The position numbers were made by a program, and so were the translations under genes. Positions 55,315 through 63,979 of a stretch of 64,000 bases of DNA are shown here, piece after piece. Origin of the DNA: Brachybacterium sp. FME24 (GTDB lineage: Bacteria; Actinomycetota; Actinomycetes; Actinomycetales; Dermabacteraceae); contig NZ_JABUXV010000016.1 in assembly GCF_014897705.1 (NCBI RefSeq), forward strand, positions 1 to 64,000, given 5' to 3'. The notes below the pieces were generated by a model that did not search any database, had not been told where the DNA came from, and worked only from the letters and a program-made list of their open reading frames with translations. Within the stretch, counting starts at the first letter, position 1. Every line of letters starts with the position of its first letter.

Positions 55315-56154
55315 TCAGGCCAGGTCGGCCGGATCCACCAGGAAGCCCTCGAGATCCACGATGTAGCCGCCGACGGTCTCGGTCAGCAGTCCGGCGATCA
55401 ATCCGACGCGGCGATACGCCAGCGACCACCGATCGGCAGTGGCCGCATCCGGCGACTCGAGCGCATCCTCCTCGCCATCCGCCGGCAGGTGGACCAGCTC
55501 GTAGGCGACCGCGCTGTCCAACCAGCTGAGCTCGGCCAGGGCCGTCGGCCGCGTGCTGCGGGACACCCGCACCGAGATCTCGTCCCCGTCAGGCAGAGGA
55601 ATCGTCGCGCTGTACCCGGTGCGAGGGGTGCCCTCGGGGATCTCGTCGAGCTCCGCCTCGGGTTCCAGCGGCGCCAGCAGCTGGGCGAGGGACTCCGGGG
55701 CCAGCGCGTGCGGACTGACCACGGTCAGGTCGCGCACATGGAAGGGGTGGGGCTCCAGCCGGTTCCCGTCGTCGGTGACGACCGCGCCGTACAGGCGGCG
55801 CCCCAGCGACCACAGGAGGTCCAGCGCCCGCCGCTCCACCCCGAAGGGGAGCCCGGCGGGAAACGCCCGTGCGTACCCGTGCGAGTCCCCCATCCCCTCG
55901 GGCGCCGGGTCCTCCCGCACCCGCGGGGTGTCCATGGTCCAGCGGCCCGCGCCGCGCGGCGAATGATCCGGCAGTAGTCGGGTGTCCTCACCGGTCCCGA
56001 TCGCGCCGTCCTCGCCGAGCACTGCCAGCGGTCGCACGTTGCGCACCATCGCCAGCACGTCCTGCGCGGCGGTGTCCCGGGGCAGCTGGAGGCGGTGACC
56101 GGTGCGGGCCCCGCCCTCGCGGCGGGCGTCATTCCGGCTGCCGACGTCGCTCAT
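55315..56154 (-). CDS. Hypothetical protein encoded with dcd
   Basis: A 279-aa soluble protein I do not recognise. It has a Gly/Arg-rich start, a middle region of mixed alpha/beta character ([20 protein letters not shown]) and an acidic C-terminal third ending in [12 protein letters not shown]. No signal peptide, membrane helix or metal motif is evident. The ATG overlaps the dcd stop in ATGA, so it is co-translated with dCTP deaminase; the functional link is unknown. Confidence 0.75.
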   Translation of the reverse strand: MSDVGSRNDARREGGARTGHRLQLPRDTAAQDVLAMVRNVRPLAVLGEDGAIGTGEDTRLLPDHSPRGAGRWTMDTPRVREDPAPEGMGDSHGYARAFPAGLPFGVERRALDLLWSLGRRLYGAVVTDDGNRLEPHPFHVRDLTVVSPHALAPESLAQLLAPLEPEAELDEIPEGTPRTGYSATIPLPDGDEISVRVSRSTRPTALAELSWLDSAVAYELVHLPADGEEDALESPDAATADRWSLAYRRVGLIAGLLTETVGGYIVDLEGFLVDPADLA

Positions 56155-56744
56155 CGACCCTCCTCCACGGGGATCTCGGTGCGATGGAAGTTCTGGGCCG
56201 AGCGCGACGGCGTCGGGCCCCGCTGCCCGAAGTACCGGTTGAGATTGCCCGCACTGCCGTAAGGACGGTCCGAGGCGCTCGAGAGGCGGAAGAAGCACAG
56301 CTGCCCGATCTTCATGCCGGGCCAGAGCGCCACCGGCAGAGTCGCCATGTTCGACAGCTCGAGCGTGATGTGCCCCTGGAAACCGGGGTCGATGAACCCG
56401 GCGGTGGAGTGGGTGAGCAGGCCCAGCCGTCCCAGCGAGCTCTTGCCCTCCAGCCGCGCGGCGACGTCGTCCGGGAGGGTGATCTGCTCGTAGGTCGAGG
56501 CGAGCACGAACTCGCCCGGATGCAGCATGTACGGCTCCTGCGGGGAGACGACGACCTCACGGGTGAGATCCGACTGCTCCGTCGCAGGATCGATCATCGC
56601 GTACTTGTGGTTGTCGAACAGCCGGAAGTAGCGATCGATCCGCACGTCCACGGACGCAGGTTGGATCATCTCGTCGTCGAAGGGTTCGAGGCGCACTCGC
56701 CCGGCCTCGATCTGGCCTCGGATGTCATGATCGCTCAGCAGCAC
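56151..56744 (-). CDS. dcd: dCTP deaminase
   Basis: A 197-aa trimeric enzyme of the dUTPase fold. It deaminates dCTP to dUTP, and the bifunctional type goes on to dUMP. Key blocks: [16 protein letters not shown], the nucleotide loop [20 protein letters not shown], and [12 protein letters not shown] with the catalytic glutamate. The GTG start at 56744 is chosen because TAGGGT lies 7 bases upstream and the N-terminus [12 protein letters not shown] fits the family. It works in the same pyrimidine-deoxynucleotide supply as the nrd genes of this window. Confidence 0.95.
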   Translation of the reverse strand: MLLSDHDIRGQIEAGRVRLEPFDDEMIQPASVDVRIDRYFRLFDNHKYAMIDPATEQSDLTREVVVSPQEPYMLHPGEFVLASTYEQITLPDDVAARLEGKSSLGRLGLLTHSTAGFIDPGFQGHITLELSNMATLPVALWPGMKIGQLCFFRLSSASDRPYGSAGNLNRYFGQRGPTPSRSAQNFHRTEIPVEEGR

Positions 56745-56751
56745 GGCGCTA

Positions 56752-56757
56752 ACCCTA
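56752..56757 (-). promoter_or_regulatory. -10 box, leaderless start of dcd
   Basis: TAGGGT on the minus strand, 7 bases before GTG 56744. Confidence 0.55.
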
Positions 56758-56899
56758 TCCGGCCCGGCCCCGCGGCGGCGGCGCATCCCACGTCGTCGGG
56801 CCCGGTTCGCGAAGCTCGGCCACCTCAGGTAGGCTGACCAGCGTTCGCGTGAGCGATGGTGGCCCGTCCGGGGTCGCACGTCGCCAGCAGCGGCACCAC

Positions 56900-56970
56900 G
56901 CGGGTGTAGTTCAATGGTAGAACTTCAGCTTCCCAAGCTGATAGCGCGGGTTCGATTCCCGTCACCCGCT
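56900..56970 (+). tRNA. tRNA-Gly (anticodon CCC)
   Basis: A 71-nt cloverleaf: acceptor GCGGGTG/CACCCGC, D arm GTTCAATGGTAGAAC, anticodon loop TTCCCAA giving CCC, T arm CGGGTTCGATTCCCG. CCA is not encoded. Confidence 0.96.
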
Positions 56971-57092
56971 CTTCTGGAACCGTCGGCCATCGGCCGGCGG
57001 TTCTTGCGTTCCCGGTCCGCAGCGGCGGCGCCGCCGCCCGGCCGCCCCGAGGCCTGTGTCATCTCCCTCCTGTCGAGGTGCAAGAATGCGTC

Positions 57093-57668
57093 ATGCCCAA
57101 GATCATCGGAGGCTCCCTCGAGGAGCATCGCGAACGCACGCGCGAGAAGGTGTTCACCGCGCTCGCCGAGCTGCTGGAGACCCAGGAGTTCGAGACGATC
57201 ACGTTCTCGAAGATCGCCACGGCCGCCGGCGTCGGCCGCACCGCGATGTACAACCACTTCCCGGACCGCGAGACCCTGCTGGTCGAGTACGCGCTCCATG
57301 AGACCTCCGACTACATCACCCAGCTGAAGGCGGGAGTGAGCGACTCCGCCTCGCCGCGCGACGCCGCGCTCGCCTACGTGCGCACGCAGCTCGAGCTGAC
57401 GGTGTCCTTCCACATGCCGCAATCGATGGGCAAGGCGTCCCTGACCGAGGGTGCGGCCTCGCGGATGCGCGAGCACGTCCTGATGATCGAGGACGTGCTG
57501 CGACGGATCGTGCACGAGGGCGTCGACAGCGGTGACTTCGCGGCCGATCTCGACGTCGATGCGACGGTGCGGGTCATCAATTCGCTGCTGGTCGGCTCCT
57601 CCGCGCGACGGTTCTCGCGGCCGGCGCTCGAGGTGTTCGTCCTGCGGGGCCTCGGCGCCCGTCTCTGA
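57093..57668 (+). CDS. TetR family regulator
   Basis: A 191-aa TetR protein. The helix-turn-helix is at about residues 12-60 (ETITFSKIATAAGVGRTAMY, then NHFPDRETLL). The C-terminal domain is all-helical with no recognised subgroup. ATG 57093 is preferred over GTG 57078: no ribosome binding site serves either, but AAGAAT lies 5 bases before 57093. It ends at a strong terminator opposite the pyrophosphatase-like gene. The ligand and targets are unknown. Confidence 0.88.
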   Translation: MPKIIGGSLEEHRERTREKVFTALAELLETQEFETITFSKIATAAGVGRTAMYNHFPDRETLLVEYALHETSDYITQLKAGVSDSASPRDAALAYVRTQLELTVSFHMPQSMGKASLTEGAASRMREHVLMIEDVLRRIVHEGVDSGDFAADLDVDATVRVINSLLVGSSARRFSRPALEVFVLRGLGARL

Positions 57669-57760
57669 CCCCAGCCGGCTGCCCGACTGCCCGCCGCGAC
57701 GGTGTGAGGTGTGACGGTCCGATTCCATGGAGTCGACCTGCCTCGTCGGAAGCACCGGAG

Positions 57761-57804
57761 AAGGGCCGGCCCTGACGACCTGCTCGTCGTCAGGGCCGGC
57801 CCTT
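57761..57804. terminator. Bidirectional terminator
   Basis: A perfect 19-bp stem (57761-57779 with 57786-57804) and a 6-base loop, between the convergent ends of the TetR gene and the pyrophosphatase-like gene. Confidence 0.85.
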
Positions 57805-57819
57805 CCGGATGCATCACTC

Positions 57820-60312
57820 CTAGGAGTCGGAGCCCTTGCCGGTGCCCGGCGACCCGGCACTGCCGCGCTTCTTCCGCGCGGAACGCCGCGGGCGCCCGGT
57901 GGTCACCGGGACCTGCTCGACGTGCTCGTCGTCGACCTCCCAGTCCATCGCATCCAGGCTGTCGGTGGAGTCCTCCTCGGCCCGGGCGAAGAGCGGCTTG
58001 GAGATCTCCCCCTCGCCGTCCTCGAGGTCGACCTCGAAGGCGGTCGCGGAGATCACCCAGCAGGTCAGGGCGATGACCAGCGCGATCACGGCGATCCCCC
58101 AGCGCAGGTACGCGCTGGTGCCGTCGGTGCTCATCGTGACCATCGCGCTGATGCCGAGGGCGGAGATCAGCGACGTCACCAGCAGCAGCGGCAGAGCGAC
58201 CGAACCGATCGTGGCCCGCAGGGTCCCGGTCAGCACCGCGCCGCCGAGGGCGCCGGAGTGCCCCCAGGAGCCGGGGCCGCCGTAGCGCCCGTGGCTGATG
58301 ACCGCGGCGGCGTTCTCCAAGGTGGACCCCGCACCGAGCGACCACAGGCCGAGGGCGGTGGCGGCCAGGACCACGCCGATGACGAGGCCGGGCAGGGCCG
58401 CCGGGCCCAGGCCGAAGCCGGCGACGATCGGCATCAGGATCACCAGCACCACGGCCGGCAGCACGGCGCGACGGACCATCTCGGGCATGTCCTCCAGGTT
58501 CACGCCGCTGCGCTTCTCCAGGAGCGCCGCGCGGGTCTCGACCACGGCGTGCGCACCGAGGCGACGAGCGCCGTCCAGCAGGGACGAGGTCACCAGCAGC
58601 ACCGTGACCACGCCCAGGCCGATCCCGGCCAGCAGCGGCAGGGACGTGGGCGACAGTCCGTGCAGCAGGCGGTCCTCCCAGACGGTCGCCGCTCGCGGGG
58701 CGAGCTGCAGGGCGGTCACGACCGGGCTCAGAGCGGCGAGCGCGGTGAGTGCTCCGGCCAGGAGCAGGACGGCTCGCGGGCCGGTCGCGGCGCCGGCGGC
58801 GGCGTCGCGCAGCCCGCGCTCGGAGTCCGGACGGTCGGCGAGGGTCGGGGCCAGCAGCGACCCGGCGAAGGCCGCGGCCACCACCAGGGCGCCGAGACCC
58901 GCGTGAGCCAGCAGGGCGAGGGCGAGGGCCGGCACCCCGGCGCTGAGCACGCTGAGCACCCCGGCGATGATCAGCAGCAGGGAGAGGGCCCCGGCCGCGA
59001 CCAGCGCCGTGGACCCGAGACCGGCCGTGGTGCCCAGGGCGCCGCCGGTGCGGCTGGTGCGGGCTGCCCGCAGCACAGACCCCCCGAAGCGGTGGCCCGT
59101 GGTGTCCAGCAGCAGGATCGCGGCCAGAGCCGCGACGACACCCAGGCCCAGCGCAGCGGCGACGACCGCGCTCGGAGAGACCGTGTACAGGGTCAGCACA
59201 TCCAGGAAGGCACCCGCGTCGCGGGAGTCGTCGGTCGCGGAGACCCACTGACCCATATCGGTCACGGCCTCCTCGATCTGCGGTTCGAGCTGCTCACGCG
59301 GGAGCGGCTCGGGGCCGGCCACGGCCTGGTCGGTGAAGTTCTCGAGGCCGACGTGCGCGAAGCGCAGGTCCTTGTACGCCGAGGGCAGCCATAGTGCAGC
59401 GGCCGCGACCATTCCGGCGCCGCCGAGGACAGCAGGAAGGACCCCGCCCAGGCGGAGGGCTCCGCGCTCGTGGCCGGGCCGGCCCAGGTGCGGGATCACG
59501 GCGACCACACCCGCGGCGAGCATCGCGACGCCCAGGGCCAGGAGGACCACGAGGATCCCTTCGGCGGCCAGCACGGGCACGCCCAGCAGGACGCCGACAG
59601 CGGCGGCTGCGGTGGTCAGCGCCACCAGGTCGGCGCTGAAGGCGGCGCCGCGGCGGAACATCCGCGTGGTGCGCAGGTGGGGCGCGCCGAGGTTGCCGGC
59701 GTCGTCCGCCGCGGTCTCGTGCTCGTCGGTTCCCACCAGGAGCGCGGAGGCGGTCGCGGCGGTGTCGATCGGAGCTGCCGTCACACGGATCGCCAGCGCC
59801 GAGATCGCGGCGCCGGCGGCGAGCGCCATCAGCGCGGAGGAGCCCGAGGCGTGCAGGAACCACACCACGATGACGATCGGGAGGATCGCGGCGGCGAGCG
59901 TGCCGGTGACGGTCAGTGCCCCCAGGCGCGAGATCAGGGCAGGGCGGCGCTCGGCATCGACACCGAGGGCGGCCAGCTGCACGGCCAGGCCCCGCCAGGC
60001 GGCGAACGGGCCCAGCAGCAGGCCGACCAGCAGCATTCCCGAGCGCAGGATGCGGTCGTCGGTGGATCCGGGCACCAGGTACAGCAGCACCAGCGCGGGA
60101 ACGCCGACCCACAGGATGATCGATCCGGCCGAGGTCAGGTGCTTCCCGAGGCGGCGGCCGAGGTCGTCGTCCACCTCGGGGCTGTCCTCGTCGCGGCGCA
60201 GGCGGCTGGGGACGATGGCGCCGGCGACCAGAGCGGCGATGGCGAGCACGCCGAGCACCAGCAGGGTGACGGCGATGTCATCGCCGAGGGGGAATTGCGT
60301 GATGAAGTCCAA
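57820..60312 (-). CDS. Degenerate membrane-pyrophosphatase-like protein (probable pseudoenzyme)
   Basis: An 830-aa protein with about sixteen helices. The layout follows H+/Na+-translocating pyrophosphatases (HppA), with matches in order: FRRGAAFSADLVA (about 218-230) for FTKAADVGADLVG; SERGLRDAAAGAATGPRAVL (about 496-515) for the DNAGG-EITDALD-GNTTAA region; GSTLENAAAVISHGRYGGPG (about 659) for GAWDNAKKYIE-GNHGGKG; and GGAVLTGTLRAT (about 687) for GDTVGDPFKDT. The catalytic Asp/Lys residues of these motifs are replaced by Ala, Gly, Thr or Arg, so pyrophosphate hydrolysis is very unlikely. A soluble, acidic-then-basic tail follows. The start is TTG 60312 with GGAAG 7 bases upstream. It lies 45 bases after the NHL-thioredoxin gene. 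Confidence 0.7.
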   Translation of the reverse strand: MDFITQFPLGDDIAVTLLVLGVLAIAALVAGAIVPSRLRRDEDSPEVDDDLGRRLGKHLTSAGSIILWVGVPALVLLYLVPGSTDDRILRSGMLLVGLLLGPFAAWRGLAVQLAALGVDAERRPALISRLGALTVTGTLAAAILPIVIVVWFLHASGSSALMALAAGAAISALAIRVTAAPIDTAATASALLVGTDEHETAADDAGNLGAPHLRTTRMFRRGAAFSADLVALTTAAAAVGVLLGVPVLAAEGILVVLLALGVAMLAAGVVAVIPHLGRPGHERGALRLGGVLPAVLGGAGMVAAAALWLPSAYKDLRFAHVGLENFTDQAVAGPEPLPREQLEPQIEEAVTDMGQWVSATDDSRDAGAFLDVLTLYTVSPSAVVAAALGLGVVAALAAILLLDTTGHRFGGSVLRAARTSRTGGALGTTAGLGSTALVAAGALSLLLIIAGVLSVLSAGVPALALALLAHAGLGALVVAAAFAGSLLAPTLADRPDSERGLRDAAAGAATGPRAVLLLAGALTALAALSPVVTALQLAPRAATVWEDRLLHGLSPTSLPLLAGIGLGVVTVLLVTSSLLDGARRLGAHAVVETRAALLEKRSGVNLEDMPEMVRRAVLPAVVLVILMPIVAGFGLGPAALPGLVIGVVLAATALGLWSLGAGSTLENAAAVISHGRYGGPGSWGHSGALGGAVLTGTLRATIGSVALPLLLVTSLISALGISAMVTMSTDGTSAYLRWGIAVIALVIALTCWVISATAFEVDLEDGEGEISKPLFARAEEDSTDSLDAMDWEVDDEHVEQVPVTTGRPRRSARKKRGSAGSPGTGKGSDS

Positions 60313-60357
60313 GAGACAGCTTCCGACGTCGGGGCTCGGTGAGGTGGGCGGATCTAC

Positions 60358-62346
60358 TCAGGCGAGCAGGGACAGATCAAGGTGGGTCGGGGCGCCGTCG
60401 ACGAGACGGATCGGCACCCCCCAGTCCTGCTGGTGCATGTGGCAGGCCGGGAACTCGACCGCGGGATCGGCGTCGCAGGACGCGGCGCGGGCGCTGACGT
60501 GCAGGACGCCTTCGCCGTATGCCGGGTCGAACTCCAGCGTGCGCTCGAGCTCGGTGTCGACGCCGCCGCCCGCAGTGAGCATGGCCGACGGAGTGGTGGA
60601 GACGGTCATCTGGGTCGAGGGGCCCAGGGAGTTGTCGAGCTTGTGTCCCTCAGGAGGGGTGAACAGCACCCGGACCGTGAGAGGGCCGGGGCCGACCTCG
60701 GTGACGGGGCGCTCGGAGCGCTGGGCTCCGTGGTCGATGATGCGCTCGGCGGCTTTGGCGACCGGGACCCAGGTGACGCGGTGCGCCCCGGATTCGACGA
60801 CGATCAGCTGGCCGATGCCGTCGACCGGAGGGCCGACGATCGCCGCGGACGGCTCCTTGAGGTCCGTCGCGACGGTGACCACGGTGACCTGCGCTCTCGA
60901 GCCGGGCTCGCCAGCACCGTCGGACCCGGGATCGTCGGTCCCAACCTCTGCGGACTCGTCGCCGGTGTGCTCCTCGATGATCCGGATCGCGCTGTTGTAC
61001 GTGTCGGCGACGGCGATGCGGCCGTCGGGCAGGGCGGTCACCGCGAGCGGGTGCTGCAGGCGCGCCACGCCGTCCGGTCCCGCGGGACCGTCGACATGAC
61101 CGAAGTCGAACAGACCCTGGCCCACCAGGGTGCTCACCCGCATGGTCTGGGGGTCCAGGACACGCACGGCGGAGGTCTCGGAGTCGGCGACGACGATACG
61201 GCCATCGGGCAGTTCGTCGAGCCCGGAGGGCTGCGCCCACCAGGAGGTGACGGCGGGGCCGTCGACCAGACCCTCCTGGGTGGTGCCGGCGAGCACCATC
61301 AGTGCCCCGGTGGTCGGGTCGAAGGTCCACAGCTGGTGGATTCCGGCCATCGCGATCACGGCCCGGTTCAGCACATGAGACCAGGTGACGTCCCAGGGCG
61401 TCGACAGCGCGTACGTGCGCGCGTCGCCCTCACCGCGGGGAAGAGGCTCGCCCTGCATCCACTGTGCACCCGAGCCGGCGACGGTGATCACCTCGGTCGC
61501 GGTGCGCGAGCGCAGCAGGCGATCCTGGCCGACCTTCACCCCGCGCAGCAGATGGTTGGCGGTGTCGGTCACGAGCAGGTCGTAGCCGACCTCGAGGGCG
61601 ACCTCGTGAGGCAGGGCCAGGACGCCGTTGGGCTCCGTGAACTGCGCGGTCTCGCTGTCACCGTCCAGGTGGCCGCGGGTGCCGACACCGATGACCTCGT
61701 CGACGGTCTGGCCATCGCTCTGGAAGACCACCAGGCGGTGCTGGCCGGCGTCGGAGACCACCAGGCGGCCATCGGGCAGGGTGGCCAGCTTCGAGGGGAA
61801 GCGGAGGGTCTGCGGATGCCGTTCGGTGAGCACGGTGGGCGCCGGCCCCCGGCGCAGCGTGGCATCGGCCTCGCCCTCGGCGACGAGCCGGGTGATCAGC
61901 GCGTCGAGGTTCGCGGCGTGGCCCTCACCGGACAGGTTCCCGGCGATCCGACCGTGGGTGTCCAGCACCATGAGGGTCGGCCAGGCGCGAGCGCCGTACG
62001 CGGTCCAGGTCTCCAGCTCCGGGTCGTCGATGACCGGGTGGGTGACCTCGTAGCGCTCGATGTTCGCGGCCAGCGCCTCGGGATCCTTCTCGAACTCGAA
62101 CTTCGGGGAGTGGACTCCGATGACGACCAGTTCATCCGCCCACTTCGCCTCGAGCGGGCGCAGCTCCTCGAGGACGTGCAGGCAGTTCACACAGCAGAAC
62201 GTCCAGAAGTCCAGCAGCACGATCTTGCCGCGCAGCGCCTCCAGGTCGAGGTCGGCGCCACCGGTGTTCAGCCAGCCCCGCCCGCGCAGAGCGGACCCAT
62301 GGGCTCGAGCGGTCAGGGGCGCAGCGGGGTCGGGAGGTGTGGTCAT
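60358..62346 (-). CDS. NHL-repeat thioredoxin-like protein
   Basis: A 662-aa cytosolic protein of the NHLRC2 type. Residues 15-165 form a thioredoxin-like domain (LLDFWTFCCVNCLHVLEELR, redox pair C52/C55; the cis-proline in RAWPTLMVLD). Residues 190-480 are NHL beta-propeller blades (FPSKLATLPDGRLVVSDAG; WAQPSGLDELPDGRIVVADS; LQHPLAVTALPDGRIAVADT). A C-terminal beta domain with a final GVPI block follows. The family is widespread in actinobacteria; its partner protein is unknown. Upstream gene of a probable operon with the pyrophosphatase-like gene. Confidence 0.92.
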   Translation of the reverse strand: MTTPPDPAAPLTARAHGSALRGRGWLNTGGADLDLEALRGKIVLLDFWTFCCVNCLHVLEELRPLEAKWADELVVIGVHSPKFEFEKDPEALAANIERYEVTHPVIDDPELETWTAYGARAWPTLMVLDTHGRIAGNLSGEGHAANLDALITRLVAEGEADATLRRGPAPTVLTERHPQTLRFPSKLATLPDGRLVVSDAGQHRLVVFQSDGQTVDEVIGVGTRGHLDGDSETAQFTEPNGVLALPHEVALEVGYDLLVTDTANHLLRGVKVGQDRLLRSRTATEVITVAGSGAQWMQGEPLPRGEGDARTYALSTPWDVTWSHVLNRAVIAMAGIHQLWTFDPTTGALMVLAGTTQEGLVDGPAVTSWWAQPSGLDELPDGRIVVADSETSAVRVLDPQTMRVSTLVGQGLFDFGHVDGPAGPDGVARLQHPLAVTALPDGRIAVADTYNSAIRIIEEHTGDESAEVGTDDPGSDGAGEPGSRAQVTVVTVATDLKEPSAAIVGPPVDGIGQLIVVESGAHRVTWVPVAKAAERIIDHGAQRSERPVTEVGPGPLTVRVLFTPPEGHKLDNSLGPSTQMTVSTTPSAMLTAGGGVDTELERTLEFDPAYGEGVLHVSARAASCDADPAVEFPACHMHQQDWGVPIRLVDGAPTHLDLSLLA

Positions 62347-62461
62347 GGGGTCCAGTGAACACTGGTTCGGCGGGCAGTGGCCAACTCAGGTGACATGCGT
62401 GGACATTCGCACCCGGGGCGCCGGTGGGCGCGCCCGTGTACGTGTCCGGGCACGGCGGCCC

Positions 62462-63175
62462 TCACCAGGTGGCGATCCAGGCGGCCAGATCCGGATCCGC
62501 CAAGGAGGTCAGGGCGAGATCCGCGGGGGGCACGGGGTGGCCGGGAGTCGGCACCGCGAGGAGGCGCAGGCCGGCATCGCGGGCGGCGCGCGCCCCGGTC
62601 CCGGAATCCTCCAGCGCGAGCACAGCGGCCGGGTCGGCGCCGAGAGCACGGGCGGCCGCTGCGTACATGTCCGGGGCCGGCTTGGGGTGCTCGACGGTGT
62701 CGGAGGCCTCGAGCACGGTGAAATGCTCCCGCAGCCCGCCGAGGGTCAGCTTGTGCTCGAGCGCTTCGAGCCACGAGTTCGAGGCGCAGCCCAGCGGGAC
62801 CTTGGCTCCGGCCAGGCGCACGATCTCCTCGGCTCCGGGCATGAGCTCGATCCCGGGGGCGAACTCCCGATCGAATTCGCGCAGGAGATCGGCCAGCACC
62901 TCCTGCTCGTCATGACCCGCGCGCCTCGCGATGATCTGCGCCGCGTCCTCGAGGGTCGAGCCGTGCAGCTCGACCTCGTCGCTCTCTCGCAGCGGGACGC
63001 GCCGGGCGGCGACGACCGTGTCCTGGGCGCGCTGCCAGACCGTCTCGGTATCCAGCAGCAGCCCGTCGCAGTCGAAGACGACCGCCTGGGGCGTCCAGTC
63101 GCCGAAGGCGTCCGTGAAGCGCGAGGAGGGAGGGGACGAGGGGGACATCGAGGAGGACGGGGACACAGTGCTCAT
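62462..63175 (-). CDS. HAD family phosphatase (beta-phosphoglucomutase-like), second of pair
   Basis: A 237-aa HAD hydrolase. Motif I is VVFDCDGLLLDTE (nucleophile Asp), motif II CASNS, motif III lysine in HPKPAPDMY and motif IV ALEDSGTGARAA. A helical cap lies between motifs I and II. A Ser/Pro-rich N-terminal 20 residues precede the core. The ATG at 63175 overlaps the stop of the first HAD gene in ATGA. The substrate, probably a sugar phosphate, is not determined. Confidence 0.91.
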   Translation of the reverse strand: MSTVSPSSSMSPSSPPSSRFTDAFGDWTPQAVVFDCDGLLLDTETVWQRAQDTVVAARRVPLRESDEVELHGSTLEDAAQIIARRAGHDEQEVLADLLREFDREFAPGIELMPGAEEIVRLAGAKVPLGCASNSWLEALEHKLTLGGLREHFTVLEASDTVEHPKPAPDMYAAAARALGADPAAVLALEDSGTGARAARDAGLRLLAVPTPGHPVPPADLALTSLADPDLAAWIATW

Positions 63176-63876
63176 CGGGGGCTCTCCCATCCGGCGATCC
63201 AGGCGCTCAGCACCGGGTCCGCGAGGGAGTGGAGGCGGCGTGGGCCACGCGGGTCCTGCCCCGGGATCGAGGGCACCACGATCAGCTGCAGCCCCGCGGC
63301 GAGCGCGGCGTCCGCCCCGGTCTCGGAGTCCTCGAAGCCCAGGCAGTCGGCGGGCTCGGCGCCGAGCTCACGGGCCGCGGCGACGTACATGTCCGGGGCG
63401 GGCTTGGGCGCCTCGACGTCGTCGAGGGAGATCGCGGCGTCGACGATGTCGGCGATGCCGAGGTCGACGAGCTTGGTCTCCAGCATGTCCCGGGGAGAGT
63501 TCGACGCGACGGCGACGGGCCTGACCGCAGCGATCGCACGCAGGGTCTCCACGGCGCCGGGGAGGGGTGCCATGGTGTCCCCGATGGTGCGGCGGTGCTC
63601 CTCCATCAGCTCGGTGCCCACCTGCATCGGGTCCTTGCCGACGGCCTCCGCGATGGTGACGACCACCACCTCGGCGGCGCGACCGGTGATCGCACGACGG
63701 GTCACGGCATCCAGCGACGCACCGTGCCGGGCGAGGTACTGGTCCTGCAGGGAGACCCAATGGCCTTCGGTGTCCACCAGGAGTCCGTCGCAGTCGAAGA
63801 TCACGGCGGCCGGGGCCCAGACCGGGGGCCACGCATCGAGCGGGGACGGCGGCAGGGTCGCGAGGTCGGAAGTCAT
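63172..63876 (-). CDS. HAD family phosphatase, first of pair
   Basis: A 234-aa paralogue of the next gene: motif I VIFDCDGLLVDTE, motif II VASNS, motif III APKPAPDMY, motif IV GFEDSETGADAA. The two share the same ending pattern (SLADP-LxAWIAxW), which indicates tandem duplication. The ATG looks leaderless, with TACCCT 7 bases upstream. Confidence 0.92.
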   Translation of the reverse strand: MTSDLATLPPSPLDAWPPVWAPAAVIFDCDGLLVDTEGHWVSLQDQYLARHGASLDAVTRRAITGRAAEVVVVTIAEAVGKDPMQVGTELMEEHRRTIGDTMAPLPGAVETLRAIAAVRPVAVASNSPRDMLETKLVDLGIADIVDAAISLDDVEAPKPAPDMYVAAARELGAEPADCLGFEDSETGADAALAAGLQLIVVPSIPGQDPRGPRRLHSLADPVLSAWIAGWESPR

Positions 63877-63883
63877 GGTGCCC

Positions 63884-63889
63884 AGGGTA
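63884..63889 (-). promoter_or_regulatory. -10 box, leaderless start of the HAD pair
   Basis: TACCCT on the minus strand, 7 bases before ATG 63876. Confidence 0.5.
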
Positions 63890-63941
63890 TCGACGATGAC
63901 TGCACGTCCTCTCCGAGGCCCGGCGCTGCCGTCCTGCTCCC

Positions 63942-63960
63942 CGCCGCCGGGACGGCGGCG
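63942..63960. terminator. Small G/C hairpin near the window end
   Basis: CGCCGCCG (63942-63949) pairs with CGGCGGCG (63953-63960). It may end a minus-strand gene that enters the window at 64000. Confidence 0.35.
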
Positions 63961-63979
63961 CCGTGCCCTGCAGCACGGA

